DNA of 39,705 nucleotides from Gemmiger sp. An194 (GCF_002160145.1 NZ_NFKA01000025.1:1-39705), one strand, 5' to 3'; positions 1 to 8,743 are shown, counted from the first letter of the stretch. Numbers and translations: made by a program. The notes: generated from the letters alone by a model not told the origin.

Positions 1-510
1 TGCAGCGCTGACTACGATGTGGAAAGCCCCATCACAAAGGAGTTTTTCGCAACGGTGCAGAATAAGCTCCACTATGCGGTCACCCATCATACCGCCGCCG
101 AGATCGTATATGGCCGTGCCGACAGCACTAAGCCCAACATGGGGCTTACCACATGGAAAAACGCCCCCAAAGGCCGTATCCGCAAATCGGATGTCACCGT
201 CGCCAAAAACTATCTGAACGAAACGGAAATGCGAAACCTGAACGAGATCGTCACCATGTACCTTGACTATGCGGAACGGCAGGCCCGCCGGGGAAATGTC
301 ATGTATATGGCCGATTGGGTCAAGCGTCTTGACGCATTTTTACAGTTCAACGAGGAAGATATTCTGCATGATAAAGGCAAGGTGACCGCCGCCATTGCCA
401 AAGCCTTTGCTGAGAAAGAGTTTGAAAAGTTCCGGGTATTGCAGGATCGGACCTATCAGAGCGACTTTGACCGGCTGGTTGCAGAAACTTCGGATGATCT
501 GACAGAATAA
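1..510 (+). CDS. rhuM: RhuM family protein, 3' part (5' end outside window)
   Basis: The reading frame is open from the first base, so the gene starts upstream of the window; the first GTG (19) is internal. The visible 169 residues match the C-terminal part of the RhuM family: the signatures FFATVQNKLHYAV, PNMGLTTWKNAPKG and VKRLDAFLQFNE are recognisable from memory. RhuM proteins were named from a Salmonella pathogenicity island and are common on mobile elements and near restriction systems; the biochemical role is not established. The stop is TAA and is followed by a strong hairpin terminator. Together with tnpV nearby, it suggests the left edge of the window is accessory DNA. The family call is fairly sure; no function is proposed. 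Confidence 0.8.
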   Translation, partial: CSADYDVESPITKEFFATVQNKLHYAVTHHTAAEIVYGRADSTKPNMGLTTWKNAPKGRIRKSDVTVAKNYLNETEMRNLNEIVTMYLDYAERQARRGNVMYMADWVKRLDAFLQFNEEDILHDKGKVTAAIAKAFAEKEFEKFRVLQDRTYQSDFDRLVAETSDDLTE

Positions 511-522
511 CCATATACGCAG

Positions 523-564
523 AAAGCCCACGCCACCGGTTCTCTTTCCGGCTGCGTGGGCTTT
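523..564. terminator. bidirectional rho-independent terminator
   Basis: An 11-bp perfect stem (523-533 with 554-564, arms AAAGCCCACGC/GCGTGGGCTTT) with a second short inner stem (CCGG) ends in T-runs on the plus strand and A-runs on the other side. It lies 13 nt after the rhuM stop and 13 nt after the end of the convergent 577-852 gene, so it can serve both. Confidence 0.8.
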
Positions 565-576
565 TTCGGCAATCGC

Positions 577-852
577 TTATTTCTTGTTTTGCAGCTGTTC
601 ATGGGCCTCCTGCTGGACAATCAGCCCCGCCGAAAAGCCATACTTGAAATGACTCTCACTTTCCTCGCACTGAGCGATAGCGTTCTGCGCCCGGAGTTCC
701 TCCACCAGAGCATAGTCCTCTTTGCTGAGCCGCTGGGATAACTGCTCCATCAACGCCGCACAGGTTTGGATCGCCTTGCGGTATTCCGGGGATGTGGGAA
801 TAACGGCTTCACAGGGATAAAACTCCCCGTTATACATGGCTTCCAAAATCAT
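577..852 (-). CDS. conserved hypothetical protein, DUF6809-like
   Basis: A 91-residue protein beginning MILEAMYNGEFYPCE. Its length, the N-terminal 'NGEFYP' block and the later 'YGFSAGLIVQQE' helix resemble small clostridial mobile-element proteins annotated as DUF6809; this match is from memory. It looks soluble and helical with no membrane segment. The start is supported by GGGAGGG six bases before ATG. It follows tnpV with a 13-nt gap on the same strand, so the two are probably co-transcribed. The function is unknown. It shares the terminator with rhuM. Confidence 0.6.
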   Translation of the reverse strand: MILEAMYNGEFYPCEAVIPTSPEYRKAIQTCAALMEQLSQRLSKEDYALVEELRAQNAIAQCEESESHFKYGFSAGLIVQQEAHEQLQNKK

Positions 853-865
853 TGCGTTCCCTCCC

Positions 866-1216
866 TCAACAGTAGACCAACTCCGCCAGGACGATTTCCT
901 CGGCTCTGTTGTGGATGGAGTTCATGGAGCGCACCCATGCCATCTGGTCGGCAGCTTTCAGGGCTTCTGTGACACCCTCTTGCTGTATCATGGCTTTTTC
1001 AATAATTTCCAGCCGCTCCCGGCAGGCGGTGTCGATTTCCTCCAAATGGAGAAACAGCTTTTCGGTGACAATGAGATCGGTATACAGAATGGGCCGGTGT
1101 TCTTTTAAGTAGGCACGGCGCAACCGGCCATATTTCCCGATATGGTACTCTTTGGTATCCGATAACACAAGGTCAGGAATGAGATAGTCGCCGCATTTGG
1201 TGTAAGTCAGTTCCAT
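866..1216 (-). CDS. tnpV: TnpV, transposon-encoded protein
   Basis: A 116-residue protein starting MELTYTKCGDYLIPDL, with the family blocks GKYGRLRRAYLKEHRP (about residues 27-42) and a C-terminal AEEIVLAELVY. This is the TnpV family, found on Tn4451-like and other clostridial mobilizable elements. Its role in transposition is not established. GAAAGGAG precedes the ATG. No recombinase or integrase lies nearby in the window, so this is either the edge of a larger element extending left or a remnant. The gene itself looks full length. Confidence 0.85.
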   Translation of the reverse strand: MELTYTKCGDYLIPDLVLSDTKEYHIGKYGRLRRAYLKEHRPILYTDLIVTEKLFLHLEEIDTACRERLEIIEKAMIQQEGVTEALKAADQMAWVRSMNSIHNRAEEIVLAELVYC

Positions 1217-1323
1217 ACAAGGCTCCTTTCGTGGGAATGTGGTTGACAGTTACGGTAGGTTTGAGGGCATTCCTCCTTTATCATAACTGTCTTTTCATTC
1301 GCCACAAATGAGCCGCCAGTCAT
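1207..1323 (-). CDS. possible 38-residue ORF overlapping the tnpV start
   Basis: An open frame beginning MTGGSFVANEKTV runs into the tnpV start and ends at the TGA inside tnpV's ATGGAACTGA, a layout typical of translational coupling. However, no Shine-Dalgarno sequence lies at a proper distance before its ATG, and I do not recognise the product. An AGGAGG at about 1271-1276 sits within it. It is reported only as a candidate. Confidence 0.2.
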   Translation of the reverse strand: MTGGSFVANEKTVMIKEECPQTYRNCQPHSHERSLVWN

Positions 1324-1370
1324 GATGTAATGTTTTTTGGTGTATTCCACCCTCTATACATTACATCATG
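1321..1370. repeat. 13-bp-arm inverted repeat upstream of tnpV
   Basis: CATGATGTAATGT (1321-1333) is the exact reverse complement of ACATTACATCATG (1358-1370), separated by 24 nt. It has no T-run, so it is not an obvious terminator. Its position at the boundary of the tnpV segment makes an element end, a recombination site or an operator possible. Confidence 0.6.
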
Positions 1371-1410
1371 CTTTTGATTGATGAAATGAGTGATGCGTGA
1401 TATATGATAA

Positions 1411-1602
1411 AAAATAATAATTGACCCGGTGAGGTGTTGCGTGAGAAGCCAAAGGTCTCCTTTTGAAATTACCAACCAAACGATTGACTATGTGGCGGAA
1501 CTTGCCGAGCTGGTGGGGAAACGATCGGCAGTATCTTTTCGGCCAATCCGACACTGTGACGCAGCAATCGGATTGGAACAATCCATGGAACGATTACTTT
1601 AG
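1411..1602 (+). pseudogene. possible N-terminal fragment of a Fic-family protein
   Basis: The frame opens after a TAA at 1408 and reads to TAG at 1600. Within it, SPFEITNQTIDYVAELAELV resembles the N-terminal helical region of bacterial Fic proteins (typically 'PFEIT...I..L.AEI.EL.G'). The rest of the roughly 300-residue protein, including the catalytic HxFx(D/E)GNGR loop, is absent. The frame has no ATG start with a ribosome site; a GTG at 1441 is the only plausible start. I read it as a decayed fragment; chance similarity is possible because the stretch is short. Confidence 0.35.
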
Positions 1603-1608
1603 TTACAT

Positions 1609-1653
1609 ACGAAGCCCGGAATGCCTGTCTGCATCAGGCCTTCCGGGCTTCGT
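1609..1653. terminator. stem-loop, terminator-like
   Basis: A perfect 13-bp stem (1609-1621 ACGAAGCCCGGAA with 1641-1653) plus further pairing of TGCCTG with CAGGC inside. It has weak T-content on the plus side. It directly follows the fic-like fragment and lies just beyond the small minus-strand frame ending at 1659. Confidence 0.5.
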
Positions 1654-1658
1654 TTACA

Positions 1659-1733
1659 TTAGCGGCGTCGATATCCCTCCGGGGTATAGATGCGGGCATC
1701 CATATAAATGACATGGTGCCGGTCACGATGCAT
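1659..1733 (-). other. possible 3' remnant of a minus-strand gene
   Basis: A 24-codon frame ends HVIYMDARIYTPEGYRRR then TAA, immediately before the 1609-1653 hairpin on that strand. The composition looks like a genuine protein C-terminus followed by its terminator, but the upstream sequence closes in frame at a TGA. I do not recognise the family. It may be the tail of a decayed mobile-element gene. Confidence 0.2.
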
Positions 1734-2296
1734 TTTTGTTTTTCAAAGCGTATCCTTCAGCAGGCAGAGGGATAGGGGACTGCAGCGGCAAAGTGCTTCC
1801 TCCTGTGCGGAGCGGCCAGAGGGGATGCCGCCGTCCGGATTGGTTGCCGATGCAACTTTAATCCGGCAACCGCTCTGCCGGATTTTCCGACTGCCTGCAG
1901 AGTCAGATCCCGGGATGCAATTCGGGTGGATTGCTCAAACCACTCCGGTAGTTCAGCATCAGGGGAAACCGGACTGAAACCGTAGAATACAGAGTCAGGT
2001 CTGCTAAAGTAGGATTTACATAAGAGGACATTGCCTGAAACTCCCGCCCAAGGGATTCCGGCACACTCCCTCATCTGGAGTTTTACGCAACCTCGCCATC
2101 ACAGAGCCCTGCAAATCCGAAAGATAAAATCGGTATGCGCAAACGAAAATCAAATTCTGTAAAACGGGTATAAAAAGGTATGCACAAAATCCGCTGAATT
2201 TTTCGGATTGGGGATAAAACACAGGCAAAAATTCCGCTTTTTGTGCGAGAGCAATCCGAAAAAGCATCACGAAACCATGCGCTTTTGCAGAACAGA
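1734..2296. other. intergenic region without a recognisable gene
   Basis: About 560 nt with short open frames on both strands, none with a ribosome site or a product I recognise. From about 2120 the base composition turns AT-richer and contains short repeated motifs (see the 2131-2185 entry). A weak hairpin with A/T flanks at about 2253-2288 could end the jet operon on the minus strand. Confidence 0.5.
2131..2185. repeat. GGTATGC motif pair downstream of jetD
   Basis: CGGTATGCGCAAA (2131-2143) and AGGTATGCACAAA (2176-2188) are two copies of the same 9-11 nt motif 45 nt apart, with a partial GGGTATA copy between them. Similar motifs in reverse orientation lie beyond the other end of the jet operon (10517-10641). 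Confidence 0.45.
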
Positions 2297-3571
2297 TTAC
2301 CCGGGCTGTACCAAATCGGACCAATAGCGTTCCACCAGTGCCTCCTGGTATCCCGCCTGTTTCCGATGCAGGATTGCCTGTGCCACCGGTTGCAGGAAGG
2401 GACACTGAACCTTTTCCAGCTGGCTGAGCCGGGAAGAGGATGAGATGGGCTTTGCGGAAAGGGCAATCTGGTAGTCTTGCAAGGTCATGTGCCAGAGGTG
2501 GAACCGGTCGCCATAGGTTTGCCACAACCGATCGGCAATGGCCAGCCCCTCCGGATCAAAATCCCCTGCATAGTAAAGGGAACACCCGGATGCAGCCAGC
2601 AGATCCAGCAGCTGCCAGGAAGCTTCCCGCAGCTGACCGGAGGTGCAGATCATGGGATGCAGGATCCCCGGCTGCCGGCACAGCGTGGAAAACACCATCT
2701 GGTTTTCCAGAAGGTAAACGCAGCCGGTGGGGCTGAACGCCGCTCCGAGTGCAGAGATCTGGGAAGAGGTCAGCAGACAGAACTGTTCCTGCTGACGCAG
2801 CTGGGCACAGGCGGGATGCTCCCGGCCATCCGGCAGAGCCAGAATCAGACCGCGCTGGACCGTAAAGCAGGAGATGTCATCCAGCATCAGGCCACATTCC
2901 CGGTACAGTGCCAGCCTGTCCCGGGAAAGCGAGGGAACAGACCAGCCTTTCCAGTAAGCCAGCGCATGTAGCAGCAGATGCCCGGCGGGCTTTTGTCCGT
3001 CCAGTGCATGGGGATCAGTGGAAATCGCATAGCTGCACAGCGCCAGCTCCTCCGGTTCAGAGGCCGTTGCCAGTCGATCCAGTGCGCAGCAGACCCAGTG
3101 CAGCCAGTGCGCCGCGTCCTTGTCGGTTTCAATGTGGGGTGCAAGCAGCTGAAAGCCATTGCTCTTGTCCTGTGCCATGGCGCAAAGCCAGTTTCGGGTA
3201 ACCGGCTGGTGAGTCAGTGCGTCCTCGGCGGCAAAAAATGCCTGTACGGCATCCTGCCGGACTGCTTTCTGGAGCGGATTGGAAAGCAGCGGTCGACCGT
3301 CCAGCCGCTGCCAGAAGTCAGCCATATCTGTAACGGCGAATCGACTGGCACGCAGGGCTTTTTCAAAATCGGAAAGCTTGTAGCGCAGGCGCGGCGGAAC
3401 AAACCGGCGGCCCAGCAGACCTTCGGCGGCCTGACATTCCGCGTCGGAGGCATCCGTCAGCTGAATCACGCCGTCGGAATATCCCGCAAGGGATTTTTTG
3501 CGCAGCTGTTTCAGTTGACGTTCCCAGGCAGGGGAATTGGTGAAATATCGGCAAAGTGCTTCGTCATTCAT
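2297..3571 (-). CDS. jetD: Wadjet protein JetD (TIGR02679/DUF2399-type nuclease subunit)
   Basis: A 424-residue protein beginning MNDEALCRYFTNSPAW. The C-terminal half carries the Toprim-like signature SLYYAGDFDPEGLAIADR, with the DFDPEG metal-binding acidic motif at about residues 337-342. In studied Wadjet systems JetD is a topoisomerase VI A-like nuclease that cuts circular DNA after the JetABC motor has acted. The length fits the TIGR02679 family. I chose the ATG at 3571 because it overlaps the jetC stop (ATGA) and follows GGAGGAGCT; the longer open frame upstream lies inside jetC. The assignment is strong from the gene order and the acidic motif. The end of the operon shows only a weak hairpin. 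Confidence 0.88.
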   Translation of the reverse strand: MNDEALCRYFTNSPAWERQLKQLRKKSLAGYSDGVIQLTDASDAECQAAEGLLGRRFVPPRLRYKLSDFEKALRASRFAVTDMADFWQRLDGRPLLSNPLQKAVRQDAVQAFFAAEDALTHQPVTRNWLCAMAQDKSNGFQLLAPHIETDKDAAHWLHWVCCALDRLATASEPEELALCSYAISTDPHALDGQKPAGHLLLHALAYWKGWSVPSLSRDRLALYRECGLMLDDISCFTVQRGLILALPDGREHPACAQLRQQEQFCLLTSSQISALGAAFSPTGCVYLLENQMVFSTLCRQPGILHPMICTSGQLREASWQLLDLLAASGCSLYYAGDFDPEGLAIADRLWQTYGDRFHLWHMTLQDYQIALSAKPISSSSRLSQLEKVQCPFLQPVAQAILHRKQAGYQEALVERYWSDLVQPG

Positions 3572-6500
3572 AGCTCCTCCATCCGGCGTGTATGGCCATC
3601 CCAGTGATAGCGTACCACCGTGACCACATCCGCGTCCTGCGGCCGCCAAAGCTCGGCGATGTTCAGGCTGGGAACCGACGCATAGCAGCCCCACAGCGCC
3701 TGCGAGTTCATGATATAGTTCAGTCCCAGCTGATGAACCAGAGCGAACATGCTCTCAATGTTGGTTTCGTCCACGCCGGCAAAGGCTTCATCCAGAGCCA
3801 TGAGCTGGGGGGCATCCTCGCTGGCCGCAGCATATTGGGCGGACAATGCGGCGAACAGCGGCACATACATGGCCATGGCTTTTTCGCCGCCGCTGAAGCT
3901 GTTAAAAGCGGAATCCGTCAGTTCCCGTTTTGTGGGTGCCGGGTTGACAGAATTACCCTTCTGATAATAGAGCTGGAACTCGAACCAGTTGCGGAAATCC
4001 AGTGCCTGCCGCATCAGTTCGGAATAGGTGGCAGGCACAGTACTCTGGCGGGACAGCTCCCGGGCCTTGGCGATTTTGGCGCGGAAATGGCTGGTGATCT
4101 TATCCCGGTCTGCATCGCCCATCACAGCGGGATCTTTACGCAGAAGATCGATGAGCTCGCGGGTGGTCAGCTCTTCCTGCTGATCGGCGGGTTTTCCCTT
4201 CCAGTTCAGGCTGAACCGCAGACCCATGGAGGTGTTCAGCTGTTCCATAATTTCGCTCATGCGGCGGGTCCAGTCCTGACTGTTGTTGATGCGATGACTC
4301 AACTTGGTGGTGATGGTCTGGTTCAGGATGGTTTCAAACAGACGCCGGTCCTCCATGGAAAGAATCTGCTGATCATCTTCAATGTGGCATTCGATGTACT
4401 GGATGAAATCCAGAAGATCCATCCGCTGTCCGTTGGGATACAGGTCGATGCAGGCGCGGGTGCGCAGCAGGTTGTCTTCATTCTCGAACAGGGGGTTCAG
4501 GGTAATGCGATAGGAGTTCAACACGCTGGCATCGCGCACATTCTTTTCAAGGGAGGTGCGCAGCCGGTCCAGTCCCAGATTCCGGTCGTTCTGCCGGATG
4601 GCATTCTTTGCGGTTTCCGCCTGCTTCCAGAGTTCGTTGTCATTGCGTCCCGGCTGACCCGGCCCATGGCAGAGCTCTTCCTCAAAAATCTGGCGCTTGC
4701 GTTCCTCGTCCAGCATGTCCCGCTGTAGCCGCTCCTTGCGCTGAGACAGATCCGGCAGATCGTGCTGCAGATCGTTCTGGCTCAGTGCAAGTTCCATTTT
4801 CGCACCCTCCAGGCGCTCGTGCACCTGTGCCAGCTCCTGGCGCAGTGACTCCAGCTTTTCGGCCAGAGCCCGGGTTTCCGGCTGGTTCAGGTACTCCTCC
4901 AATGCGTCAATCGAGACCTGTGTTTTGCGCAGATTTGCCTCGTGAAAACGGATTCGGTCGGTGCATTCCAGAAGGCTGTCATTCAGCTCATCCAGCTGCT
5001 GTTCCAGATCGTTCAAGCGGCCTTCGGTGAGTTCCAGCTTCCGTTTGTCGGCGGAAATATCCTGAAACAGGCTTCGGTACTCGTCACAGCAGCCTGCCAT
5101 GGCTTCATAGGTTTCGGCATTCCGCTCATAGGGCAGATCCTTGGTCAGGGGAAGCAGCTGCGCCCGGAGCGCGTTTGCCTGTTCCTGCTGACGCAAAAAA
5201 CGCTGCCGTCGATCCTCATGGATGCGTTCCTTTTGCTCCATTTCAACCCGCTGGGTGGATGCAAGCTGCAGACAGGCCGCCAGATCGGCGGTGGTGGGGC
5301 GCTGCTCGTATCCGTTTTGCAAAAGGGACAGGTCCGTTTCTACCCGATGAATCTGTTCCAGTGTGGCATGAATCTGCTGTTGCTGTTCCTCGACCTGCAA
5401 AGAAAGGGCGGCAATCTGGCGGCGCCGATTTTCCCGGCGGGTGGATGCACCGATGTAACCGGCGGGCTGCAGCGCCACACTGCGGCCCTGAATAGCGCCC
5501 TGCCGGTAGCGTCCGTCGGAGGAAAAATAGACTGTGCCCTCGGGCAGAGAAGAGATCCGACTCAGAAGGTCGGCCACATTGGCCCAGGCAGGCGCTTCGG
5601 ATGCAGGGCGCAGCGCAACAGGAGCGATAGCCTGTGGGGTGTTTTCCAGATTCAGAAAATGGTCGGGGTGCTCTGCCAGAATCACGGCGGCATCCTCTTT
5701 GGCGGATTCAGGCAGCACCAGCGCATCCAGAAGGCCGGTTTCCATCAGCTGGGTTTCCAAAAGTGCCTGTTGCTCCGGTGAGAGCTGATCATCAAAATCC
5801 ACCAGTTCGTAAAAAGCGGCGTGAGGAATGCCACGCTCTTTCAGCAGATCACGGGTCTGCTGAACTGCTTTGGAGCGGGGAGGAGGAAGTTCTTCCTGCT
5901 GTTCCAGCTCTCTGCGTTTGGCCGCAAGTTCATTGAGCGCCGCTTGCTGTTGAGAAGAGAGCTGCTTGAGTCGATAAAATTCGCCCTGAAGGGGACGGGC
6001 GAGGGCTTCACGGGCTGTGCGCAGCAGTTCCTGGATGGCCTGTTCCTGACAAAGACCTTCATATCCGTTCACCAGCCGGAACAGCTCCCGCAACTCATCC
6101 CGGTTCAGCCGGAAGGGGAGAGCGGGAGTTTCCAGCTGGGCAAAGGCTGCACACAGGCTGTCGCGTTCCCGCACCACAAGCTGTTCTGCTGCTTCCATCT
6201 GACTGCGGGCATGCTGCAGTTCCAGATTGGCCGCATCCAGATCCCGCTCGTAGCCGTCCAGCAGATCCAAAGCGGATTTGTGTTGCTGCAAAAGATTTGC
6301 GGCACTGCGCAACCGCTTTGCATACTGTGCCAGCAAGGGTAACTGAACATTGAAATCAAAGGCCGACAGGGAAGAGGGATGATGCGTCCAGCGCAGCTCC
6401 ACGTTCAGCAAATTCAGCTGCTGGAACTGCTGCTCTAAATTGTGCTGATGATCCTGAACCTCCTTCCGGGCCTGGCGCTGCTGGAGTTCCTTGCAGGAAA

Positions 6501-7602
6501 GAGTGGACTGCTTTTGGCGTTCCTTCGCTTGTTCCTGCTCGATCTGAGTTTGATGCTGGCGCTTTTCCTCTTGCAGCTGTTCCAGTCGCTGAACACTGCT
6601 CTCCAGACGGCTGTCTGCCTGCAGAGTATTCAGTTGTCCGGTGAGTTCGCTCTCCCGCTGGGAAAAGTTTTTGACATCGGTCTGCGCCTGTTGAAGACGG
6701 CGTTGTGTCCGTAAGATGAAATCCTCCTTTTCCTGAACTTCCAGCTGCTGTTTCTGGACAAGATGGCGGGCAGTGAGATAGGCTTCTGCTTTTTTGCCCA
6801 GCACAAACTGATTGTAGCGGATGTATTCCTTGCGCAGCTGGCGGGCCGCCTGCAAGCTGCGCTGCAGCTCGTCCAGCTGAACCTGAATATTGTCCATCCG
6901 CTCCATGGAGTTGACCATCGGGGCAATATCGTCTTCACTGAGGGGCTGCAACGAGGAATTCAAAATTTCCCGCACCAGACGGGGCGAGAAATCCTTGCTC
7001 AGTTTTGGTTTTCGGATCTGGATCAGCAGCCGAAGAAGCCGCTCATACTGTTCCAGCTCGGCGCATCCAAACAACATGCGGTTGACCATCTCTTTGTAGT
7101 CGCTGCTTCGTTCTGCCCAGTTTTCGTTTGGCCCCAGCCGGTTGTGGACTTCCTGACGGCTCAGTGAGATATGCTGCGAACCTTTGGTCTCAAAAAGGGG
7201 GAAATCGTGTTCGCCGGTTCCGATCCGCCGTCCGTCACTCAGGCACAACCCCCAGAACTCCACGGACTTATCCCGCCGGGCGCGCAGTCCCACCACAAGG
7301 GTGCGATAGAGCTGGGATTGCGGTTTCACAAATTCCAGATAGAGATACCCGGTGCTTTCCTCTTTCTCGTCGCCCAAAAGATAGTATTTCATATTGCGGT
7401 CCTTACTGCCGAAGGCATCCAGTCGATACGGACGAAGGTCGCCATCCAGCATAAAGGGAATAAAGCTTTGGGTGGTGACGGATTTGCCCGCACCGTTTTC
7501 GCCACGAAGCAAAAGTCGCCCATCGCTGAAGGGAAATTCCTCCCAGTCATACAGCCAAAAATTGACAAACCCCAATTTGTTCATCTGCCAGCGTTCCTGC
7601 AT
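3568..7602 (-). CDS. jetC: Wadjet protein JetC (TIGR02680, SMC-like ATPase)
   Basis: A 1344-residue SMC-like ATPase. Walker A GENGAGKS lies at residues 34-41, the ABC signature FSGGEKA at about 1236-1242, and Walker B LMALDEAF at about 1267-1274, so the ATPase head is split between the two ends as in SMC/MukB proteins. The middle is rich in Gln, Glu, Leu and Arg and is predicted to be long coiled coils, with a hinge-like region of different composition near residues 590-700. In Wadjet, JetC dimers extrude DNA loops together with JetA and JetB. The start ATG at 7602 follows GGGAGGG, 17 nt after the jetB stop; the open frame runs further upstream inside jetB without a ribosome site. The ATP-binding motifs are intact. 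Confidence 0.92.
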   Translation of the reverse strand: MQERWQMNKLGFVNFWLYDWEEFPFSDGRLLLRGENGAGKSVTTQSFIPFMLDGDLRPYRLDAFGSKDRNMKYYLLGDEKEESTGYLYLEFVKPQSQLYRTLVVGLRARRDKSVEFWGLCLSDGRRIGTGEHDFPLFETKGSQHISLSRQEVHNRLGPNENWAERSSDYKEMVNRMLFGCAELEQYERLLRLLIQIRKPKLSKDFSPRLVREILNSSLQPLSEDDIAPMVNSMERMDNIQVQLDELQRSLQAARQLRKEYIRYNQFVLGKKAEAYLTARHLVQKQQLEVQEKEDFILRTQRRLQQAQTDVKNFSQRESELTGQLNTLQADSRLESSVQRLEQLQEEKRQHQTQIEQEQAKERQKQSTLSCKELQQRQARKEVQDHQHNLEQQFQQLNLLNVELRWTHHPSSLSAFDFNVQLPLLAQYAKRLRSAANLLQQHKSALDLLDGYERDLDAANLELQHARSQMEAAEQLVVRERDSLCAAFAQLETPALPFRLNRDELRELFRLVNGYEGLCQEQAIQELLRTAREALARPLQGEFYRLKQLSSQQQAALNELAAKRRELEQQEELPPPRSKAVQQTRDLLKERGIPHAAFYELVDFDDQLSPEQQALLETQLMETGLLDALVLPESAKEDAAVILAEHPDHFLNLENTPQAIAPVALRPASEAPAWANVADLLSRISSLPEGTVYFSSDGRYRQGAIQGRSVALQPAGYIGASTRRENRRRQIAALSLQVEEQQQQIHATLEQIHRVETDLSLLQNGYEQRPTTADLAACLQLASTQRVEMEQKERIHEDRRQRFLRQQEQANALRAQLLPLTKDLPYERNAETYEAMAGCCDEYRSLFQDISADKRKLELTEGRLNDLEQQLDELNDSLLECTDRIRFHEANLRKTQVSIDALEEYLNQPETRALAEKLESLRQELAQVHERLEGAKMELALSQNDLQHDLPDLSQRKERLQRDMLDEERKRQIFEEELCHGPGQPGRNDNELWKQAETAKNAIRQNDRNLGLDRLRTSLEKNVRDASVLNSYRITLNPLFENEDNLLRTRACIDLYPNGQRMDLLDFIQYIECHIEDDQQILSMEDRRLFETILNQTITTKLSHRINNSQDWTRRMSEIMEQLNTSMGLRFSLNWKGKPADQQEELTTRELIDLLRKDPAVMGDADRDKITSHFRAKIAKARELSRQSTVPATYSELMRQALDFRNWFEFQLYYQKGNSVNPAPTKRELTDSAFNSFSGGEKAMAMYVPLFAALSAQYAAASEDAPQLMALDEAFAGVDETNIESMFALVHQLGLNYIMNSQALWGCYASVPSLNIAELWRPQDADVVTVVRYHWDGHTRRMEEL

Positions 7603-7621
7603 ACGAATATAAACCCTCCCA

Positions 7622-8743
7622 TCACTGTTTTTTCGGATAAATTCCCTGCCAGAGACTGAACCCTGGATTGAATGTAATGATGTCCTGATCGACGAATGCG
7701 AATCCCCAGTAAGACAATTCCTCCAGCACATCCTGTGCAAGTGCGGAAAGCTCTTTTTCCGCAGCGGTTTTTCCCCACTGAGCCTGATGTTCCCTGCGAA
7801 GTGCGTCCAATTCATCAAAGAAAGCCTGATAAGTCAGATGAATCCGGTCGTCCGCAGTTCGGTCAAAGATGCCACAGGCGGTTTTTTCACTCAAACGCTC
7901 AAAAAGCAACAGAATGATGTCGCTGAGCATCTGATCCCGTGGAAAGCAGTCGCCGCAGGGGACTCCTTCTTCCGGAAGGAAAAATGCCCCGTTATGATAG
8001 ACCTGCAGCGTTCCGCCGATGGTTTCGTCCAGATTGTGTTCCACCATACCGCGCTGATTTTTGATGTAGGCATACACCGGGTCTGCCGGGTCTGTCCAGT
8101 ACACAGCGGGCGCCAGTGCCAGCTGGCGATACACCCGATAGGTACGGAAAGTACCCCGGTCGGAATCCGGCCCGTCCACAGGAGGATTTTCAAAATCCGA
8201 AAGCGAAGTATAGCCGGAAATATCCCGGTGAAAATTCACGCTGAAATAGCGGCAAAGGCCGGTATTCTCGTACAGCACTTCCTGCTCCTGATGAGATGCA
8301 AAGGCGTTGCTTTCCCCCTCGCAGCTGTGCAGCAGACCAATTCGTTCCGAATATTGCAGTACGCGGACCAGAGAGGCGCGGCACTGATAACGCTCCCAGC
8401 TCAGTTCAGGCCAATAAGGCTTTACATAAGCGCTCAGTGCCTGTGTGAGCTCAGACAGCAAAAAGCGCTGACCGTCGTCCTTGTCCTCCAGCATCAGCAA
8501 AACACCGCACAAAAGGCAGTAGTCGCTGATTTCGGTAAAGTCGGAAATTCCGAATGCTGCATCAGCCTTGCCCGGCTCCTTGACCAGTCGAATCAATGTT
8601 TCGGTGCTGACAACTTCCCACCCGAACTGATCGCGCAGGGTGCGCCGCAGATCAGGAAGTTTGCGCCGAATCCGATAAAACAGTTCCCGGTCATCCTCTC
8701 TGCGAATCCAGAACTGATTCAAAAGGGTGCGAAATTCATCCAT
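7622..8743 (-). CDS. jetB: Wadjet protein JetB (TIGR02678/DUF2398, KITE-like subunit)
   Basis: A 373-residue protein beginning MDEFRTLLNQFWIRREDD. Features consistent with the TIGR02678 family are the 'LRDQFGWEVVST' block (about 40-51), the 'LCGVLLMLEDKDDGQRFLLS' block (about 80-99) and a C-terminal winged-helix-like segment. JetB is the KITE-type subunit linking kleisin and SMC-like ATPase in Wadjet complexes. The ATG at 8743 follows AGGAGG at good spacing and overlaps the end of jetA by 8 nt, indicating coupled translation. The call rests on family resemblance plus its position between jetA and jetC. Confidence 0.88.
   Translation of the reverse strand: MDEFRTLLNQFWIRREDDRELFYRIRRKLPDLRRTLRDQFGWEVVSTETLIRLVKEPGKADAAFGISDFTEISDYCLLCGVLLMLEDKDDGQRFLLSELTQALSAYVKPYWPELSWERYQCRASLVRVLQYSERIGLLHSCEGESNAFASHQEQEVLYENTGLCRYFSVNFHRDISGYTSLSDFENPPVDGPDSDRGTFRTYRVYRQLALAPAVYWTDPADPVYAYIKNQRGMVEHNLDETIGGTLQVYHNGAFFLPEEGVPCGDCFPRDQMLSDIILLLFERLSEKTACGIFDRTADDRIHLTYQAFFDELDALRREHQAQWGKTAAEKELSALAQDVLEELSYWGFAFVDQDIITFNPGFSLWQGIYPKKQ

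Noticed and set aside
1250-1270. A six-residue leader peptide (MPSNLP) before tnpV
   Set aside because: The AGGAGG lies only one base from its ATG, too close for a working ribosome site.
1757-2525. Minus-strand frames of 105 and 169 codons between jetD and the left debris
   Set aside because: No ribosome site, no recognisable product, and the longer one overlaps the end of jetD in another frame.
3592-5781. Plus-strand frames of 280-380 codons opposite jetC
   Set aside because: They mirror jetC, which has intact ATPase motifs and coiled-coil composition; the plus-strand products have no recognisable features.
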